Positions 10,957 through 23,878 are shown, counted from the first letter of the stretch. The stretch: DNA of 64,000 bases from Zhengitettix transpicula (GCA_037074705.1 CM073591.1:61134897-61198896), one strand, 5' to 3'. The notes: generated by a model from the letters alone, not told the origin. Numbers and translations: made by a program.

Positions 10957-12789
10957 CTGCAACAAGACACACAAATGCTCAGTTAGAAACCCCCATTAAA
11001 TAGAATATCGAAAACGTATTTGACATTTCTGCACAATATACAGCATTTATTCAACTCGAACTCTCGTCTAGCGGCGATTAGATATGATCAAGTTCCATTC
11101 CTACTTACTAACTCTTGGAATTAACGATAATATACATAGAGCCATGTCGGACGACTATTTTTGCACAATATCAACAGAAGGAAAACTCTTTACAATTTTT
11201 TTTATTTGTAAAAGTTACTACTTTTAAAGTAATATACTAATACTTAGTCCATAGTTTCTCATTTTTATATTTTACGTATAAACTGATTGATCAAACAAAA
11301 ATATGCATTGTGTCAGGTATGAATACTTGATCGGAATCAAATCTTCATTCAGCAAGCAATGTTCTCGAGTTCTGGAATAGGCAACAATCATTTAGAGGAA
11401 AATATGGTGAATTTGGTCCACATGGAAGTAATCCCAATTTTGGCAGCAATGTCTGAAGGTGTCTGAGCAAGTTGCACTGATCTGACGAAAAATACCTTAT
11501 TTCTTGAACAAATGTGGAAGTTGGTCCAATAAGGTAGAGTAATATTCTTCTGTGACTGTTTTACCTCTTTCCACAGAGTTTGTGAGGATCACCCTCTGAT
11601 CATTATAATGATGAAAAAATATCTGACTATTTATAATACTGTTCATCAGACACTTTGTAAATCCTTATGTTATTGATTTATAAAATGTATATTAAAAACT
11701 GTCAAACCTGGTGTAAATTGGTATAAATTTAATTTTTGTTAATAAACATTATTGTTTTCTCACACTTTGCTCATCCAAAAACACAATAGCCAAGAGCTAT
11801 TCTCCTTCGGAGTATTTCCACCCGCTTCGACCCACTATTCGGCCTCCTACTTCAACTCAGGGATGTATTAATAAATACACAATTCATCAACAGTAATAAA
11901 ACGTCATAAAAACTCAGCAACATCTCCATTAAAGATATTAAAACACTGCTGACAAGTATTATTTCGAGTGCGAGAATGCAGCTATCAAGCTGTCTGCTTT
12001 TTCATTCTCATATATTCGTGTCAAATAAGGAGCAGCGATGTACCGAATTATTTAAAATCTCATAAAGTTCATTTATCTCCAATTGCGAGTTTCAACACCA
12101 CAATTTGGATTCTACTCGTGGTGGTAGTTGTTGCTGGGGATCCTGAACGTCCATCGTCCGAAACGGAGGTTCGACTGTGCTTGGAATTAGCGGTCCACAT
12201 CTTTCACTGTTGGTAATGATTGCGAAGATTCGTTTCATGGTGAATCTAACGCATATTTTTATAGCAGTTGGCGTTAAGACTTTAAGAAAAATATATTATA
12301 AATGTTTCCATATTTATTTTATATATTTTCACACTCACTCCCTTTATAACAACAATTGAAGCGTTGTTGTTAAAACTTTATTGAATGCCACCCAACATAA
12401 AACACATTAAATTACTAGCGCAGTCTCTGCACCAGACCAAATACAAAAATCATGGTTCTCTTGTATGGTGCATATTTTGGTGAAAGATATATGGTCAAGT
12501 CGTCCCAGTTCACAATAATAGTTAACTGCCCTCTCTTTGCTCTTCCTCACACAATTATTGGATTAATTTTTCCGAAGTAAACTGATGACTTATATGATAA
12601 AATTCTTATTCATTTTTTATGCCTTCGAGTTCGTCTCCTAGTTTGTGTGGTGTCGTTCTTACACCTCGTTCGATTTAGAATCACCTGACGAAAGCAACAA
12701 GGATTGCAGAAACATTGTGTGGTATTCACTAATTGGTCTTTTTGGGCATTTAATTGCTCGGGAAAACGAGCAACTGATCTGTTAGTTAC
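10957..12789 (-). other. hh: hh intron 3 (within Hint)
   Basis: 1833-bp intron separating exons B and C, with GT (gtaact) and AG (cttgttgcag) ends. It is mostly AT-rich with no recognised gene. It contains a decayed foldback-repeat half at 12681-12752 near the donor. The rest shows nothing I recognise. Confidence 0.9.
12681..12752 (+). repeat. decayed foldback-repeat half in hh intron 3
   Basis: Reads CACCTGACGAAAGCAACAAG, then GCAGAAACATTGTGTGGTATTC and a TTTTGGGCA stretch. This is a degenerate form of the right arm seen at 49904, 52637 and 57679 (CTGAAGAAAGGAACAAGG...AGAAACGTTGTGTGGTATTTA). Confidence 0.6.
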
Positions 12790-12971
12790 CTCAGGACTTC
12801 GATCCAGGAAGAGAATAACTTCACTGTAAAGGAACTGGCCAGTGCTGAGATCCATGGAGAGGATTCGATCTCCCAGACGCAGCTCCCGCAGCTCCAGACG
12901 CCTTCCATCTGAAGTCTGCACCGTCGCATCTCCAGGAAAGCAACCTCCGGACTTACCGATTTGGGACGATT
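12790..12971 (-). CDS. hh: hedgehog, exon B: autocleavage site and first half of Hint domain
   Basis: This exon completes a split Glu codon (G|AA) from exon A and adds 60 residues. It carries the self-processing junction SGG|CFPGDAT; the Cys, residue 10 after the split codon, is the nucleophile of the Hint (intein-like) domain that cleaves the precursor and attaches cholesterol. It continues through LRLGDRILSMD to SEVILFLDRSPE. Asp56 in LFLD corresponds to Drosophila Asp303, needed for cholesterol transfer. The acceptor is tttatttgttttcag|AATCG and the donor GAG|gtaact (phase 0). The open frame runs past the donor into the intron, but the downstream residues (VTNRSVARF...) do not match Hedgehog, whereas joining to exon C restores the family alignment exactly. 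In vertebrates the whole Hint domain is a single exon, so this split is lineage-specific. An interspersed repeat fragment begins about 40 bp beyond the donor. Confidence 0.96.
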
Positions 12972-14686
12972 CTGAAAACAAATAAAAAAAATTGTAACAC
13001 ACATCTTCAAAGCTCTTTTTCATTGCGAGTGAGATGTAACCTAAAATATCATAACCGAGAACTTTGCTAAATACTGTGCGAAGGTATTGTACTAGTTTTA
13101 TAGTCTTAGTTGTAATAAATATATAATGAACTCAAAGATAGATGTAAGGCAAACGATTTTTCGCTAATAAACACAGAAAGACAGGTAATGATTCAAAATC
13201 ATGTATGCAAAAAATTCTAAAAAATCTTACAATCAAAATATTTATATCATCCCATAATGGCAATGCAGATTCCTTCATACGCCCAAAGAAAAACATTAAA
13301 AATACAGTATAAAAATTAATTATTTTATTTTTCAGTATATTTCACAATATTGATACATATAATTAAAAATAGTTATAATATATGACAATATTTAGTTACA
13401 ATTTCGTCTGGAAACATTCTGAAAACTGAGAAATCGTGATTGTAAATCTCCAATCATTATATGCAGTTTTAGATAAAGAATCTACTAAATTTCCAAATAT
13501 GTGATATTTCAATCTCATTATTTTCCGATTTATTTTCCCTTGAAGATTCATTGTTGGAACGAAAATATTGGTTGACAGTCAATGTAAATATAAACCTGTC
13601 TGTTTATGTTTTATTCCCTTCTTAAAGTGATTTAGTTGCATATAAGCAGGTATTTATCTTCAAAACACCCAGTGTATCTCAAATGAATAATAACAGTAAA
13701 AGCATATCAATAGCTTTACTGTGAATATAGGGTTTTTGCTTGTTCTGTACGTCTCTCGGTGTAATGCTGCTATCTTGTGGTAGAAACTTGCACTTCCTGA
13801 ACTCCACACGGTGGCTCAGTCGATGCGGTCGCTAAAATAGAAATCTGCCACAACGTAAGTGAGCATTGCGGAGATCCATAAATTGACTTATTCCTATAAG
13901 AAAAAATACTTTTAAAGAAAGCAGTCCTCTCGAACATTTTCCCCGTATTTTCCCAGTGACTGGCATAAAATTGGCTTGTTTCTTCAAACCGATAACAATG
14001 AATAAATAGAATATAATCAGAACTTAAGTTTCCTTTACACCTTTTCAGTTGCCATTTAAATTAAATAAACATTATTATAGGACTACTCAGTGATCGGGAT
14101 TTTTTTCTGAAAGTATATAAATGTCGCATAAAGTAAGTTTGAAGAATGGTCGGAAAACAAACATACCTTCACAAAGGTTATGGTCCATCTAGAACGCCAG
14201 ATCCCTTATTTAATATTAACAAACGAGTAGAATGTTGAAATGGCGTAGGCTTCCCCGGCGTACTGATTTAATAAAAGATTCTCAGTTCATCAACCCGGAC
14301 AGTTGTTTGTTATATCTCTCTCAGAAACTTCTCAAATATGATTTCTCTAAAAAAATACCTCACCAAAATTGTCTCGGTACACAAGTCACGTCACAACGCG
14401 GAAATTAATTTCGCAAAAACATTGTGTTTTAATAAATTATTGACCCGGTTGATAAACCGAAAATCTTTTATTAGAGTTAAATATTACTACTTCTATAATT
14501 TTTATCTGCTTTGAATCGAATAGTTGTCCAGCATTCTTGCATCGATTTCTAAAAGCTTCCTCTCTAAATAATTATTTCCATAAATACATTTAAAAATAAA
14601 TAAACGCCCTTTTAAATAATTAATGTACCCTTGTTTCACAGGGGCTTAACTTCATAGTATACAATATTATTGAAAAATACTTTTTT

Positions 14687-15237
14687 TAGAGTAACAGGCA
14701 ACATAAGGGTAATCCACATGGTGGCAACTCCCCTTTAATAGCATAGGAAGGGATTTGAAAGGGGGAATGCAAAGGGTAAAGGAAGGTAGCCAAGGGTTAA
14801 CTAGGGCCCCCGGGCTATAGTTTAAGGATCCTACCCGGCATTCGCCTAAAAATAATTCAGGGAAAACCCTAGAAAACCTGCATCAGGTAGGTCGGGCATT
14901 GGGTACTTGTCCCACCCCCATGTGATAGCGAGAGAAGAGTTTGCCGAGAGCTCGCAGCATTCTCTTCTCCGTACCTCGACCAGTTTATGAGGCAGCTGGC
15001 CGACTGTTCCAATGGGAACAGAGAACAACTCTTACCGTATGCCCAAGGTCTGTGACCCCGGAACATACACCTCTCAAAACAGGCCGAGGTGCCTCGGCTT
15101 GTGGGAACCTTAGTTCAAAAACGGAGAGGAAAAGGTATCCCTAAAGGTAACCCCTTCGTGTCTCTCCTACAAGGTTTCGCCTACGAGAGAATATCCCTCG
15201 CAGGTACTGCCTGCGAGAGAATAGCCCTCGCATGTAG
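14687..15237 (-). mobile_element. A-tailed retroposon family, copy 1 (longest)
   Basis: The family's conserved end is (T)n-AGRGTAACAGGCTACATGAGGG on the plus strand, so the poly(A) tail and 3' end lie at the left and the element is on the minus strand. Shared blocks include CAACTCCCCTTTAATAGCAT, GGGCCCCCGGGCTATA, CCTACCCGGCATTCGCCTAA and a GC-rich region around 15060-15150. The far end has two near repeats, CGAGAGAATA(T/G)CCCTCGCA. Copies 2 and 3 stop at different points away from the A-rich end, as expected of 5'-truncated, target-primed insertions. It may be a SINE or the 3' end of a LINE; no coding frame is recognised. Confidence 0.7.
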
Positions 15238-15292
15238 ATTATGTTTTTATTCAAATGCTTAGCAGTTTCCTCCGTACCTCTTTTTTTATGAT

Positions 15293-15362
15293 TATTTTTT
15301 AGGGCAACAGGCTACATGAGGGTAATCCACGTTGGGCAACTCCCCTTTAATAGCATAGGAAA
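15293..15362 (-). mobile_element. A-tailed retroposon family, copy 2 (5'-truncated)
   Basis: Only the last ~65 bp of the family: TTTTTTAGGGCAACAGGCTA through CTTTAATAGCATAGGA. It lies about 55 bp beyond copy 1. Confidence 0.75.
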
Positions 15363-15950
15363 TTAAATCAACTGTTGTATAGTTAAATCACTCTTCCGAC
15401 TGGGTCCCAAGTGAATTTTAGAAATTAATATATTAATTTGGATAATACCTGAAGAAGATACGAACATGTATCGAAACGTCGATACGATATAAATAAAAAA
15501 TAAAGTGTCCGTATAATGCCAATAATTGATTAATTAAATTATTTCCTATTCGACACGAAGATGAAACTAAACGTATATTTACTTTATACATAAACGTAAA
15601 TAAGGAATTTTAACGTCATTATCTAAATTGTTAAAATTTTGATAAATGAAGCCGGCAATGTTTTTTTTTTGAGACGTAAATGTGTATGCACAAGTTTATC
15701 GCCTGTGAAGTAAGAAGTGATGTAGCCGTAGCTGGTTAATATATGTGAGTGTGATCTGTGTTGGACGACAGTAGTTACGACAGTGACTTCTGGATGTTTT
15801 GATGGAACCTTAGCACGAGAGGCGTTTTATGAAAGCGCCTCAAAAGATTCATTATTTTCATTATTTTCGATTCAACCTATATTTCCGGTTCTTTAGTGCA
15901 AGCTGATTTTCCGTAGGAATTTCTACAGGAACGCGGAAGTGGTAGGTAAT
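15363..15950. other. intronic DNA with one CTGAAGA/GAAACG motif
   Basis: Mostly AT-rich. At 15448-15480 it reads CCTGAAGAAGATACGAACAT then GTATCGAAACGTC, with a possible GATAC/GTATC stem between the two conserved boxes, as in the inverted pair at 33285/33461. Otherwise nothing recognised. Confidence 0.5.
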
Positions 15951-15954
15951 TACG

Positions 15955-16270
15955 TTGGGAAAGTTAATTACTGTTCTCCGAGCACGCGGCGTACGTCTCG
16001 GTGGCGAATAATTTACAACCCTGGCGGTCTTGCTGAACGAGACTGAGACCTAGACTGGCTTCCAGAATAGGATTAGGGGAAGACACTTAGCAGCTGTCAG
16101 CGTAATCCCTGCAGGGCTAATGCTGTTTGTCCCGACTAACGGAACACTGCCGCCTTAATAAACACGATCTTCCACTTAATCGCCAGTAACGACGCGGTGC
16201 TAATCAGGCCACTCGCTGAAATCATCTATTTATTCGACACGTGACCTCCAACGGGCAATTAATAGCTTTT
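15955..16270. promoter_or_regulatory. candidate hh intronic enhancer A
   Basis: A GC-richer block in AT-rich intron with no coding potential. Motifs include E-boxes CAGCTG (16091) and CACGTG (16238), a Bicoid/Otd-type TAATCC (16103) inside GTAATCCCTGCAGGG, and homeodomain-like ACTTAATCGCC, GCTAATCAGG and GGGCAATTAATAGC. Clusters of this kind are typical of developmental enhancers. This is inference from composition only. Confidence 0.25.
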
Positions 16271-16279
16271 GTTAATAAT

Positions 16280-17392
16280 TTTCATGAAATAAGTTAATTG
16301 TATTTATTAATAATAAAATGTATACCTGCAGCATTACTGCATGTTTGGTTTGTCTATGAATGCTGTCTCCAATCTGTTTAATGAACGCTCGAATGGCGTG
16401 AAAAAGGTAACTTATTTCTCATCAGTAATTTTTCTTGCCTGATCTTGATTCATCTTTGTGGACACAAAAACTCCATTCGCCATTTGCTCTTCAATTCTTT
16501 ATAACTAGGCCATTTTGCTGACTTGCCTCTCAGCCTCCTGCCGTGTTGTTTTCAATTATTAGTCTGGAACTGTTTTCTCAGTTAGAGGAGGAAAAAATTT
16601 GCACGCTTCCAAAATGGATGACTCTGAACTTGAATTAAGTCCAGTAAGAAAATATTTACTAAGATATTTCTTAAAATAACGTGGCATACCGTAACTAATG
16701 TATACATCGTGCAAAACAATGAGTGCACAGATGACAAGCATGGAAAAAATCAGGGTTTTACAGTAAAAACTTTAAGACGCACGCCGTTTTTTGCTCAGCA
16801 TTGATCGGATATTCGTTGACCGATTTGTTTCCTTACAGTACGGTCACGTTAGGAAATATTAATTCCTGTCAAACCATTTCACCTCAAACGTTTTTTTTTC
16901 TATTTATGTAGATTTCAGAACTAATAAAAACAAAATTAATTATTCGTGTCATTAATTTAACTTAGGCCTATTTGATGAGGGAACTTTTCGTGGTTTCCAA
17001 TAAGCAATGAATTTAGATAAATATATGATGAGGCCTGCGTGTTAATGTTGTCCTTATAAACGTTAGAATGAATTTACTGCATTCATGCGTATTTTATTAA
17101 AGAAAAGTAACAGTATGCTGTATTCTGTGAAATAACAAAAACTATTTCTATCGGGTCCCTTGAAGATAATGAAAGTTCCTTCTCATTTCCTAATATTATA
17201 TTCCAGCGATTGCAGTGTACCAAGAGTTGTAAATTTATGAAGAAAATTTTAGCAAATAGAATTGGTTATTCCATACACAGTGTAAAAATTCGAGTGCAGC
17301 ATTAATTTCGTAAGTATTTTTAGTATATTCCGTTTGTCGTTGGTTTCAAAATATTATTTCAGGCCATTAATTATTATTCTATATATATATAT
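16280..17392. other. intronic DNA, nothing recognised
   Basis: AT-rich intron-2 sequence; no repeat or motif cluster I can name. Confidence 0.4.
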
Positions 17393-18345
17393 TGTAGTAA
17401 TAAAAATGAAATATAATTAATTAATAAACAAAAATTTGGACTCACATTGTTGGCGGCGTAAACACACGAGTTGTGTACAAGAATGTGGGGCGATAATGCC
17501 TGCTTGCTGGAATTGTCGAAGTACATTTTGTGGGACCCGCAGAGCTCCAGTGTGTGCACAGAAGGCATAGCGATAACAGTTCGGACAAAATTTTAGAAAG
17601 TGTGCTTTTGGGAGGCAGCGGATAAAGACAGAAATTCAGAAAGTGTGTGGTAGGAGACGGTAGAGAAAGTACAGAAATTCAGGAAGTGTGTTTTTCGGAG
17701 GCAAGGCTGTATATAGTCTAACAGCTATAATATTAAGAACGATCTACGGTTTCTAGTCTATGAACAAATAACTGCAACGATACTATACCGACTGTTATTC
17801 GGAGTCTAGCCTATATTCAATTATTGGGAGCCAGGTTATTGCATAGAGCAAATAACCAAACTTTGAGAATGGTCATAAGTTTTTGATAGAGAGGACAGCG
17901 AAGCAAGTGTTGTGAATAAACTTGGTAAAGGTTGCCTATTAAATTATGTATATAATGGCATGTCTTTAAAGTGTTAATAATAATAATAGTGCGTGTGTGT
18001 ACGAGCCCATTTTCTTGGTACAACAAAACTGTAAGGTAAAACTGTAAACCCACTAGTAAATTATATCTTATAGTCAGATTTCCGAGTTCAGATTTTAGAT
18101 TTTATATTGTACTGATTGTTTAAAATTAATGCTTTAATAACTTTGTGAATTTAATTGTTTATCATAAATATTCTTTATTGAAGTCCCTGAGATCTAGCCG
18201 TCGTATATTGTCAAGTTTTAATATGTAATATAACTTCAATAATTTTATTTAATAAATTAATCTATTTGTATGCTCAAAATATTGATTTTTAATTTAAATC
18301 CAATCCAAGCATTAATTTGCTGATCATTTAAAATTAATTACTACA
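17393..18345 (+). mobile_element. LTR-like sequence, copy B
   Basis: Starts TGTAGTAAT and ends ATTACTACA, a perfect 9-bp inverted pair with TG...CA ends, and is followed by TTGGAACCTCAACGTGAGGC, which resembles a primer-binding site. It shares the GGCGGCGTAAAC...TGTACAAGAATGTGG...TGCCTGCTTGCTGG block with copy A at 7216. It contains AATTCAGAAAGTGTG-type internal repeats near 17590-17690. No gag/pol is present. A second CACTACA occurs at about 18404-18410. Confidence 0.5.
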
Positions 18346-18410
18346 AAAATTGGAACCTCAACGTGAGGCATTGTTTTTAATTAAATTGTTTAAAAATTAA
18401 ATCACTACAC

Positions 18411-18420
18411 TATATATATG

Positions 18421-18508
<88 letters not shown>
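18411..18508. repeat. compound (TA)n(TG)n(AG)n microsatellite
   Basis: Three successive dinucleotide runs totalling about 98 bp, directly after the LTR-like copy B region. Confidence 0.97.
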
Positions 18509-18512
<4 letters not shown>

Positions 18513-18769
18513 ATTTCACCTTTAAGTACATAATTACAGGAAATAAATTATATTTAATAACTGGATATCGATTTATTAAAATCCAAATTCAGTAAACATT
18601 TGTAAAATTTTTTAATTTTTCAAACAATGAATTAATTAGCAATTAAATCTATTATTTTGCTATCATATTTTGTGAAAACACAGGACAGGTTTTGTGAAAG
18701 TGTTAGTTATATTTCGTGAAAACATCATCGGGTGGTTCAATGTTCATAATCAAGAAATTATGAAAGAGT

Positions 18770-18856
18770 AGAAGTAAGAAGAAAGAATCCTACGTTCTTT
18801 GAAAGCGAACAGAGTTTATTATTTTTTGAAACGTAGGATCCTTTCTTTCTTCCTTC
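18770..18856. repeat. inverted repeat (hairpin)
   Basis: AAGAAAGAATCCTACGTT on the left pairs with AACGTAGGATCCTTTCTTTCTT on the right across a ~35-bp loop. It looks like a small foldback element or a palindromic junction. Confidence 0.6.
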
Positions 18857-21800
18857 TCCAACAGTCTCTAAAATTTTTCCACTATAAATAATGTAACACT
18901 AGATAATTTCTTTACGAAATATCTCAACTCTATTGTCATAAACTTCTTAACCAGTGAATTAGTATGTGATTTCATTGTCAAGAAAACGATGATGTAGTTG
19001 AAATGTCTGGTTTAACAGAATCTCTCGAGAGTAAGACTTTCTTCAAAAGAGGAAGTTGACAGATGAAAAGATGTTTGTGTCACAAACTTGCTTCAGCTGA
19101 AAGCCAAGTATTTATATAATATTTTCCCATGTATAGTGTTATGCCTCTGGCAAGTCTGAAGCGTGAGACTTGCCGTTTGCAAACACGCCGTTTGTGTTTA
19201 AGCTTTGGGGAAAGGCATTAGTTTAGGCACCGTTGGTAGAGACCACCCCTGGGCAGCTGTCAATTGTTTCTTTCTTGACAGGACTTTGTACCTGTCTTCC
19301 TTCCACGCGGCATCGCACTGTCGGGATCTTAACTGCGAAAGCCCCTCAAAGGGTACGTCCTGTCCTTCTTTGTTGTTCTCGTGGCTTCTGCACAAACTCA
19401 TTTACCTGGCAAAACTCTTGACGTCCACAATCCGCAGCTCCTCGCGCCCGAATTGACCGACAGAATAAGCTTGTTGACGGACTGGAAACAATACACGGGT
19501 TCATTTCAACACAATATTACTTCTTCTTTCCAGTTTAAACGATTCCAAACTGCAAAATGGCGATTCAATAAAGGGTGCGATGAACACCTGACGCTGAAAA
19601 TTGATTCTCATATAATTCACATAAATTAAAGTAATAACAATACTAGGTCCATCTTACGGGTTTATGCAGAAGTTAGGCACGACTTACGAAGGCGTCGTTC
19701 TTTTACAAACAGACAGGTGGCTCTGCCTTTACGCTAGCATCCATTGGTTAGGATTCATTTTGTTTTTGGCAAAATACAATACTAGATTTCTGAAATTAGT
19801 TTGCAACAATTCCATATAATTACTTGATTATTTTTCATCGTTCGCGAGTCTGTCGCTATATCAAAATGAGCTAAGAATTTTGATTTGCTGAAATATAATT
19901 GCGAGGTGAATCCAACTATTCCGCCGCGAGGAAATGTTTTTGTATGAATAAAATACTACTTGTGTCTCAATATTGCTATTAATCGTGTCATTTTAGTACA
20001 TTTTTGCTTTGCAAGCATTAGAGAATCATTTCGGTTAAAACTTTGTACTGTTTTTATTTGGGGTCATATCAAACTGCCAAACTGCAGACAAAATGGCGGA
20101 CGTTACAAAACCTTAATTTTGTTTACTTTGTCTAATGAAACGCTCAGACCGACTTCGATTAAACTTTATATTGTTAAGAGAAGCGTCAGAATTATTTTTT
20201 TTGCAATATCAGACTGCCATCCGCCATTATGACTAAACCTGAGCTTAACAAATTGCACGGAGACCTAAGTCGCTTTACAGAAGAACAATTGTACGGACAT
20301 TCTCTGATAAATTTGAGTCTGTAATAAATTGGCATGTCTCATTTTAAAAATTCTTAAAACTTCATTTCAGTCTGCCCAATTCATTTTTATGTGGCGGTAT
20401 TAGTAGTAAACAAAATATATATTGTCAAGAGTAGGCGAGAAGGTACCTGTAAAATCATTTTTTAGAAGAAGTATGAAAACGTATTATAAAAAAAACTTGA
20501 CAGTTGAAGAAGAAGTAAGTAACGCGTTTAAAAAAAATAACACGAGATGGAAAGAAGGGACGTGTGGTGGAGAACGGTTGAAAACAATTTTTAAATCAGA
20601 TATTAGTCGTAGGTAAGTGATCCAATCTAATAAATATTCCAGTTGATCATAGCGCTTTTGGGTAAAGATCTTTGTTGCTATTGCTGTAGTGATTGCATAA
20701 AAAATATTAACGGACGTTTCTCGCGTCGTTTAATGTATGTTTTTCTTCTAACGAATATGAATACAACTCACTTTAGGTCACAAAGCTATTTAAAATGAAG
20801 ACAATAACATTTAGAGCCACTTATCATATGGTCAACACCTTCCATAGCATGAAATAATATTTGTTGTGTTAAGCATTCGCCTAACTGTATGGAAAAATAA
20901 GGAGTATGGAAACATGTCAATGTTACTCTTCTTCAATAAATGGCTCACATTTTACCAAAGATAATTGTCACACTGTATTCCCACACAATAAATTACTACG
21001 AGAACGTCAAATATGAACGCCATTGTGAGAGCAAACCAGTAAGTTGACATATTAAGATAAATACGACGTTTACCATCTTTGTCGACATGGACGGTCAATT
21101 AGTTAGCTCCTAGTTTCATTTACCACTCATCATAAATAGATTTTATCCATCATCAGTGATCAACCTTTTCTTACGAGATCAATCTTTACTCACATCATGG
21201 AACAGTCAAAGGAAGCATAAACCTCACCCTTGGTAATTAGCCAAGAACTGTTTGGTGCATGATGGACAGCACACAGGATTACCTCAGTGAAACCGATCTA
21301 ATACTTCTCTTCCAGCTTTTTATTTAGGACCAGTTAGATATAGAGTTGTCTTTTCACCGATGGTAAGCTACCAAAGACAAAGTTATGTTGTAAAATAAAT
21401 AAACCTCCATAAGGTACATATGACGATTTTGGATTTTGCCAGTTTTGCTGAATTCTTTTCTACTTGGTGACAGGATGAAGTCCAAAAGTACCTTATCCGG
21501 TGTTTTCCCTGATTCGGGATTTCCCTTTGAAGGGCGACTGCGACTGTACCTTGGCGAAGGCGTGAGTTATGCTGGCTGCCGGTAATGATGTCCAATTTGT
21601 GTTGCTCAGCGGCTGATGGATGCTGTCTGATAGCATCGCGCCGCGCCGAGACCCACATCCCATTACATCGCTGCCTACCTGGCAATCCCTATCCTGTCAT
21701 CCTGAAGTGGGTAGTTCAAAGAGGAAGAGAACCATGTAGCTAACTTCCTATCTTAAGTCACGCCGGCGAGAGTATCTGGATCACTATTAAAAGGTAGTAC

Positions 21801-23878
21801 TTGACAACTATTCAATTAATTCAGCAGAAGCTAAAGTACGGTCAGAACAATTTATTGTTGGTTTAAAGGTGGAATTAATATTCTAAGCCACCTAACATGA
21901 GATCGCGAATATTCATCCAACTTCTTTCAAGTTAGGTACGTCTACGTCATCAGACTGTCATTCTCTAGTTCTGAATTCCAAATACGGAAGACCAAACGAA
22001 CTTTGTCTCTCTATTCGAAACGTTGATGGGTTTATCTCCGTCATTCATTTCTTCGATCTCATTTTTGGCTCTTCACAGGTCATCAAGGATAATTATCATT
22101 CTTGATTCTCTGTTATTTCAATCGCATTTTGCCTTTCTTCTGTTGGTGCAATTATTCTCGCACGTTTACTCCATTTCTTTAGATTAACCCTTTAACTACG
22201 CAAATAATCTTAAATATATTTCCTTTTTTTTTTCACCTTTTATTCCGGCGCTGGTATAGTCAAAGTTAATTTCGTCAGTTCTACCACTCTAAAAGTGGAT
22301 CAAGGCTCTCTCCCCTTGTCTTATATTCTCTGGATGACTCCATAGACCTTCTACGTTTTCTTCACTGTCTTCAAACTCTGAAGAAAAATCTTGTTAATGG
22401 CTCAGTTCATCTCGTGATGAACACGAACTCATTCCGGGGCGGGACCTCTTAAACACAAACCTGAAAGAAAACTGGTTCAAATGTGTTTTATGAAGCGAAT
22501 AATTCCTTGTTTCATCGATTTTTACAATTGAGTGTTAAGTCAAGAAAACTATTTCTATTACACTTGGTGAATTATTCTTAACGTGTCTTAAAGGAGAGAA
22601 ATTTATTAAATTTTTGCTAGAGAGATAGTCTTTTTTCCCTTTTTTCTGATATCATAATGATGCCAAGAGATTAGAGTAGCTCAGCTTTACCCGGAGCGAC
22701 CTGTTTGGGTATCCATGGGTGACGTCGTTTTCTCTTAACGATTGGACGTTCAGCTGTTGAGTATTATGAGGATGTCTTGTTTGCGTTGGCTTTTGCCGCT
22801 TTTCAAGGAGACCTAGCGGTGCAATGTTTATCTTTCGCATTACCACTCATAAGTGCAGGTGAGTCTCAGAGGCGGCGCAGTAGCAAGATCTGACGCTGTA
22901 GATGCTATCTGCACTATGTAGCCTCGCCTCATTACACACCTGTCACTTCAGCAGTCTGCTCCCGCAACTCTTCCGTCGTCACACTGCTCATGTTCTTCCC
23001 AGACCGTAGCATTAATAGGCCTATTTGGCTCGATACCATTGTGTCCCACTATTACAGATGATTGGGAGAGTTCCATAAGCGTTGGTTTAAGACTGTTTCT
23101 TTCCTTACTACTACGTCAGCATTAAAGCTACGGAAGAACGAATGTAAGATCAACGAACTGCGACATTGCCAAACCACAATGAGTCGAGAAATAAAAAAAA
23201 TGTCAAGGTCATCGTTATAGAGTAATATCACTGACAACAAACATCAGAACCATCTCTCACCAAAAAGCAACCTTCTTCATCTGGGTTTCAATCAACCATC
23301 ACGAGTTTCGAAAGCACGTCCCATAACAAAGACAATATCTGAATCAGCTCTCTGTGTGAATCACATGTCGGACCTCATCTTTTCTCCAAGCACTAATTTA
23401 CATCCATGACGGTCTACTTCTTAAAATCAACATTACATTCTGACCGATGATTAAATTTTGGAAATACGTCAAAAGTTAAAATATTTTAAACCGTCGGTTG
23501 TGTCCAGCGGAGGGAGTTTGAACGAGATCTTTTTAGATACTGAGACTCACAACTGCACCGAATTTGACTTTATTATCTTTTAACTGTTCCAACTTGCCTG
23601 GGGATTTATTAAATATAGTACTACAATTATCTAGACTCGGTTGTGGCAGTATTTCGCGTTTTTTGTATAAGTTGTTTTTGTTGCCTGTATTAAAATCGTG
23701 CACATCTGAATTGGTACTGGTTGTTATCTAAGAGTCTATGTAAGAGTATAAATCATTTTCCTCATTTTTACTTGTCGCAAAAGTGTAAAGTTAATCTTTT
23801 CCAAAAACAAAATTTACTCTTTTCAGATAAATTTGCCTCAGAAAATTATACCACAATCCAGTAAGTACTGAAAGTATC

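Noticed and set aside
10441..10986. 181-codon open frame on the plus strand across hh exon C
   Set aside because: It is antisense to a certain coding exon; the high GC third positions remove stop codons on the other strand. It has no domain or family motif.
12610..12789. Extension of exon B reading frame past the donor (VTNRSVARF...)
   Set aside because: Not Hedgehog-like; the GAG|gtaact donor joins exactly to exon C, which supplies the expected next residues.
18411..18508. CRISPR-like repetition
   Set aside because: Simple dinucleotide microsatellite in an animal genome.
21383..21685. 100-codon minus-strand frame
   Set aside because: No recognisable domain; a GC-richer stretch of unknown nature, possibly old repeat. 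Not enough to call a gene.
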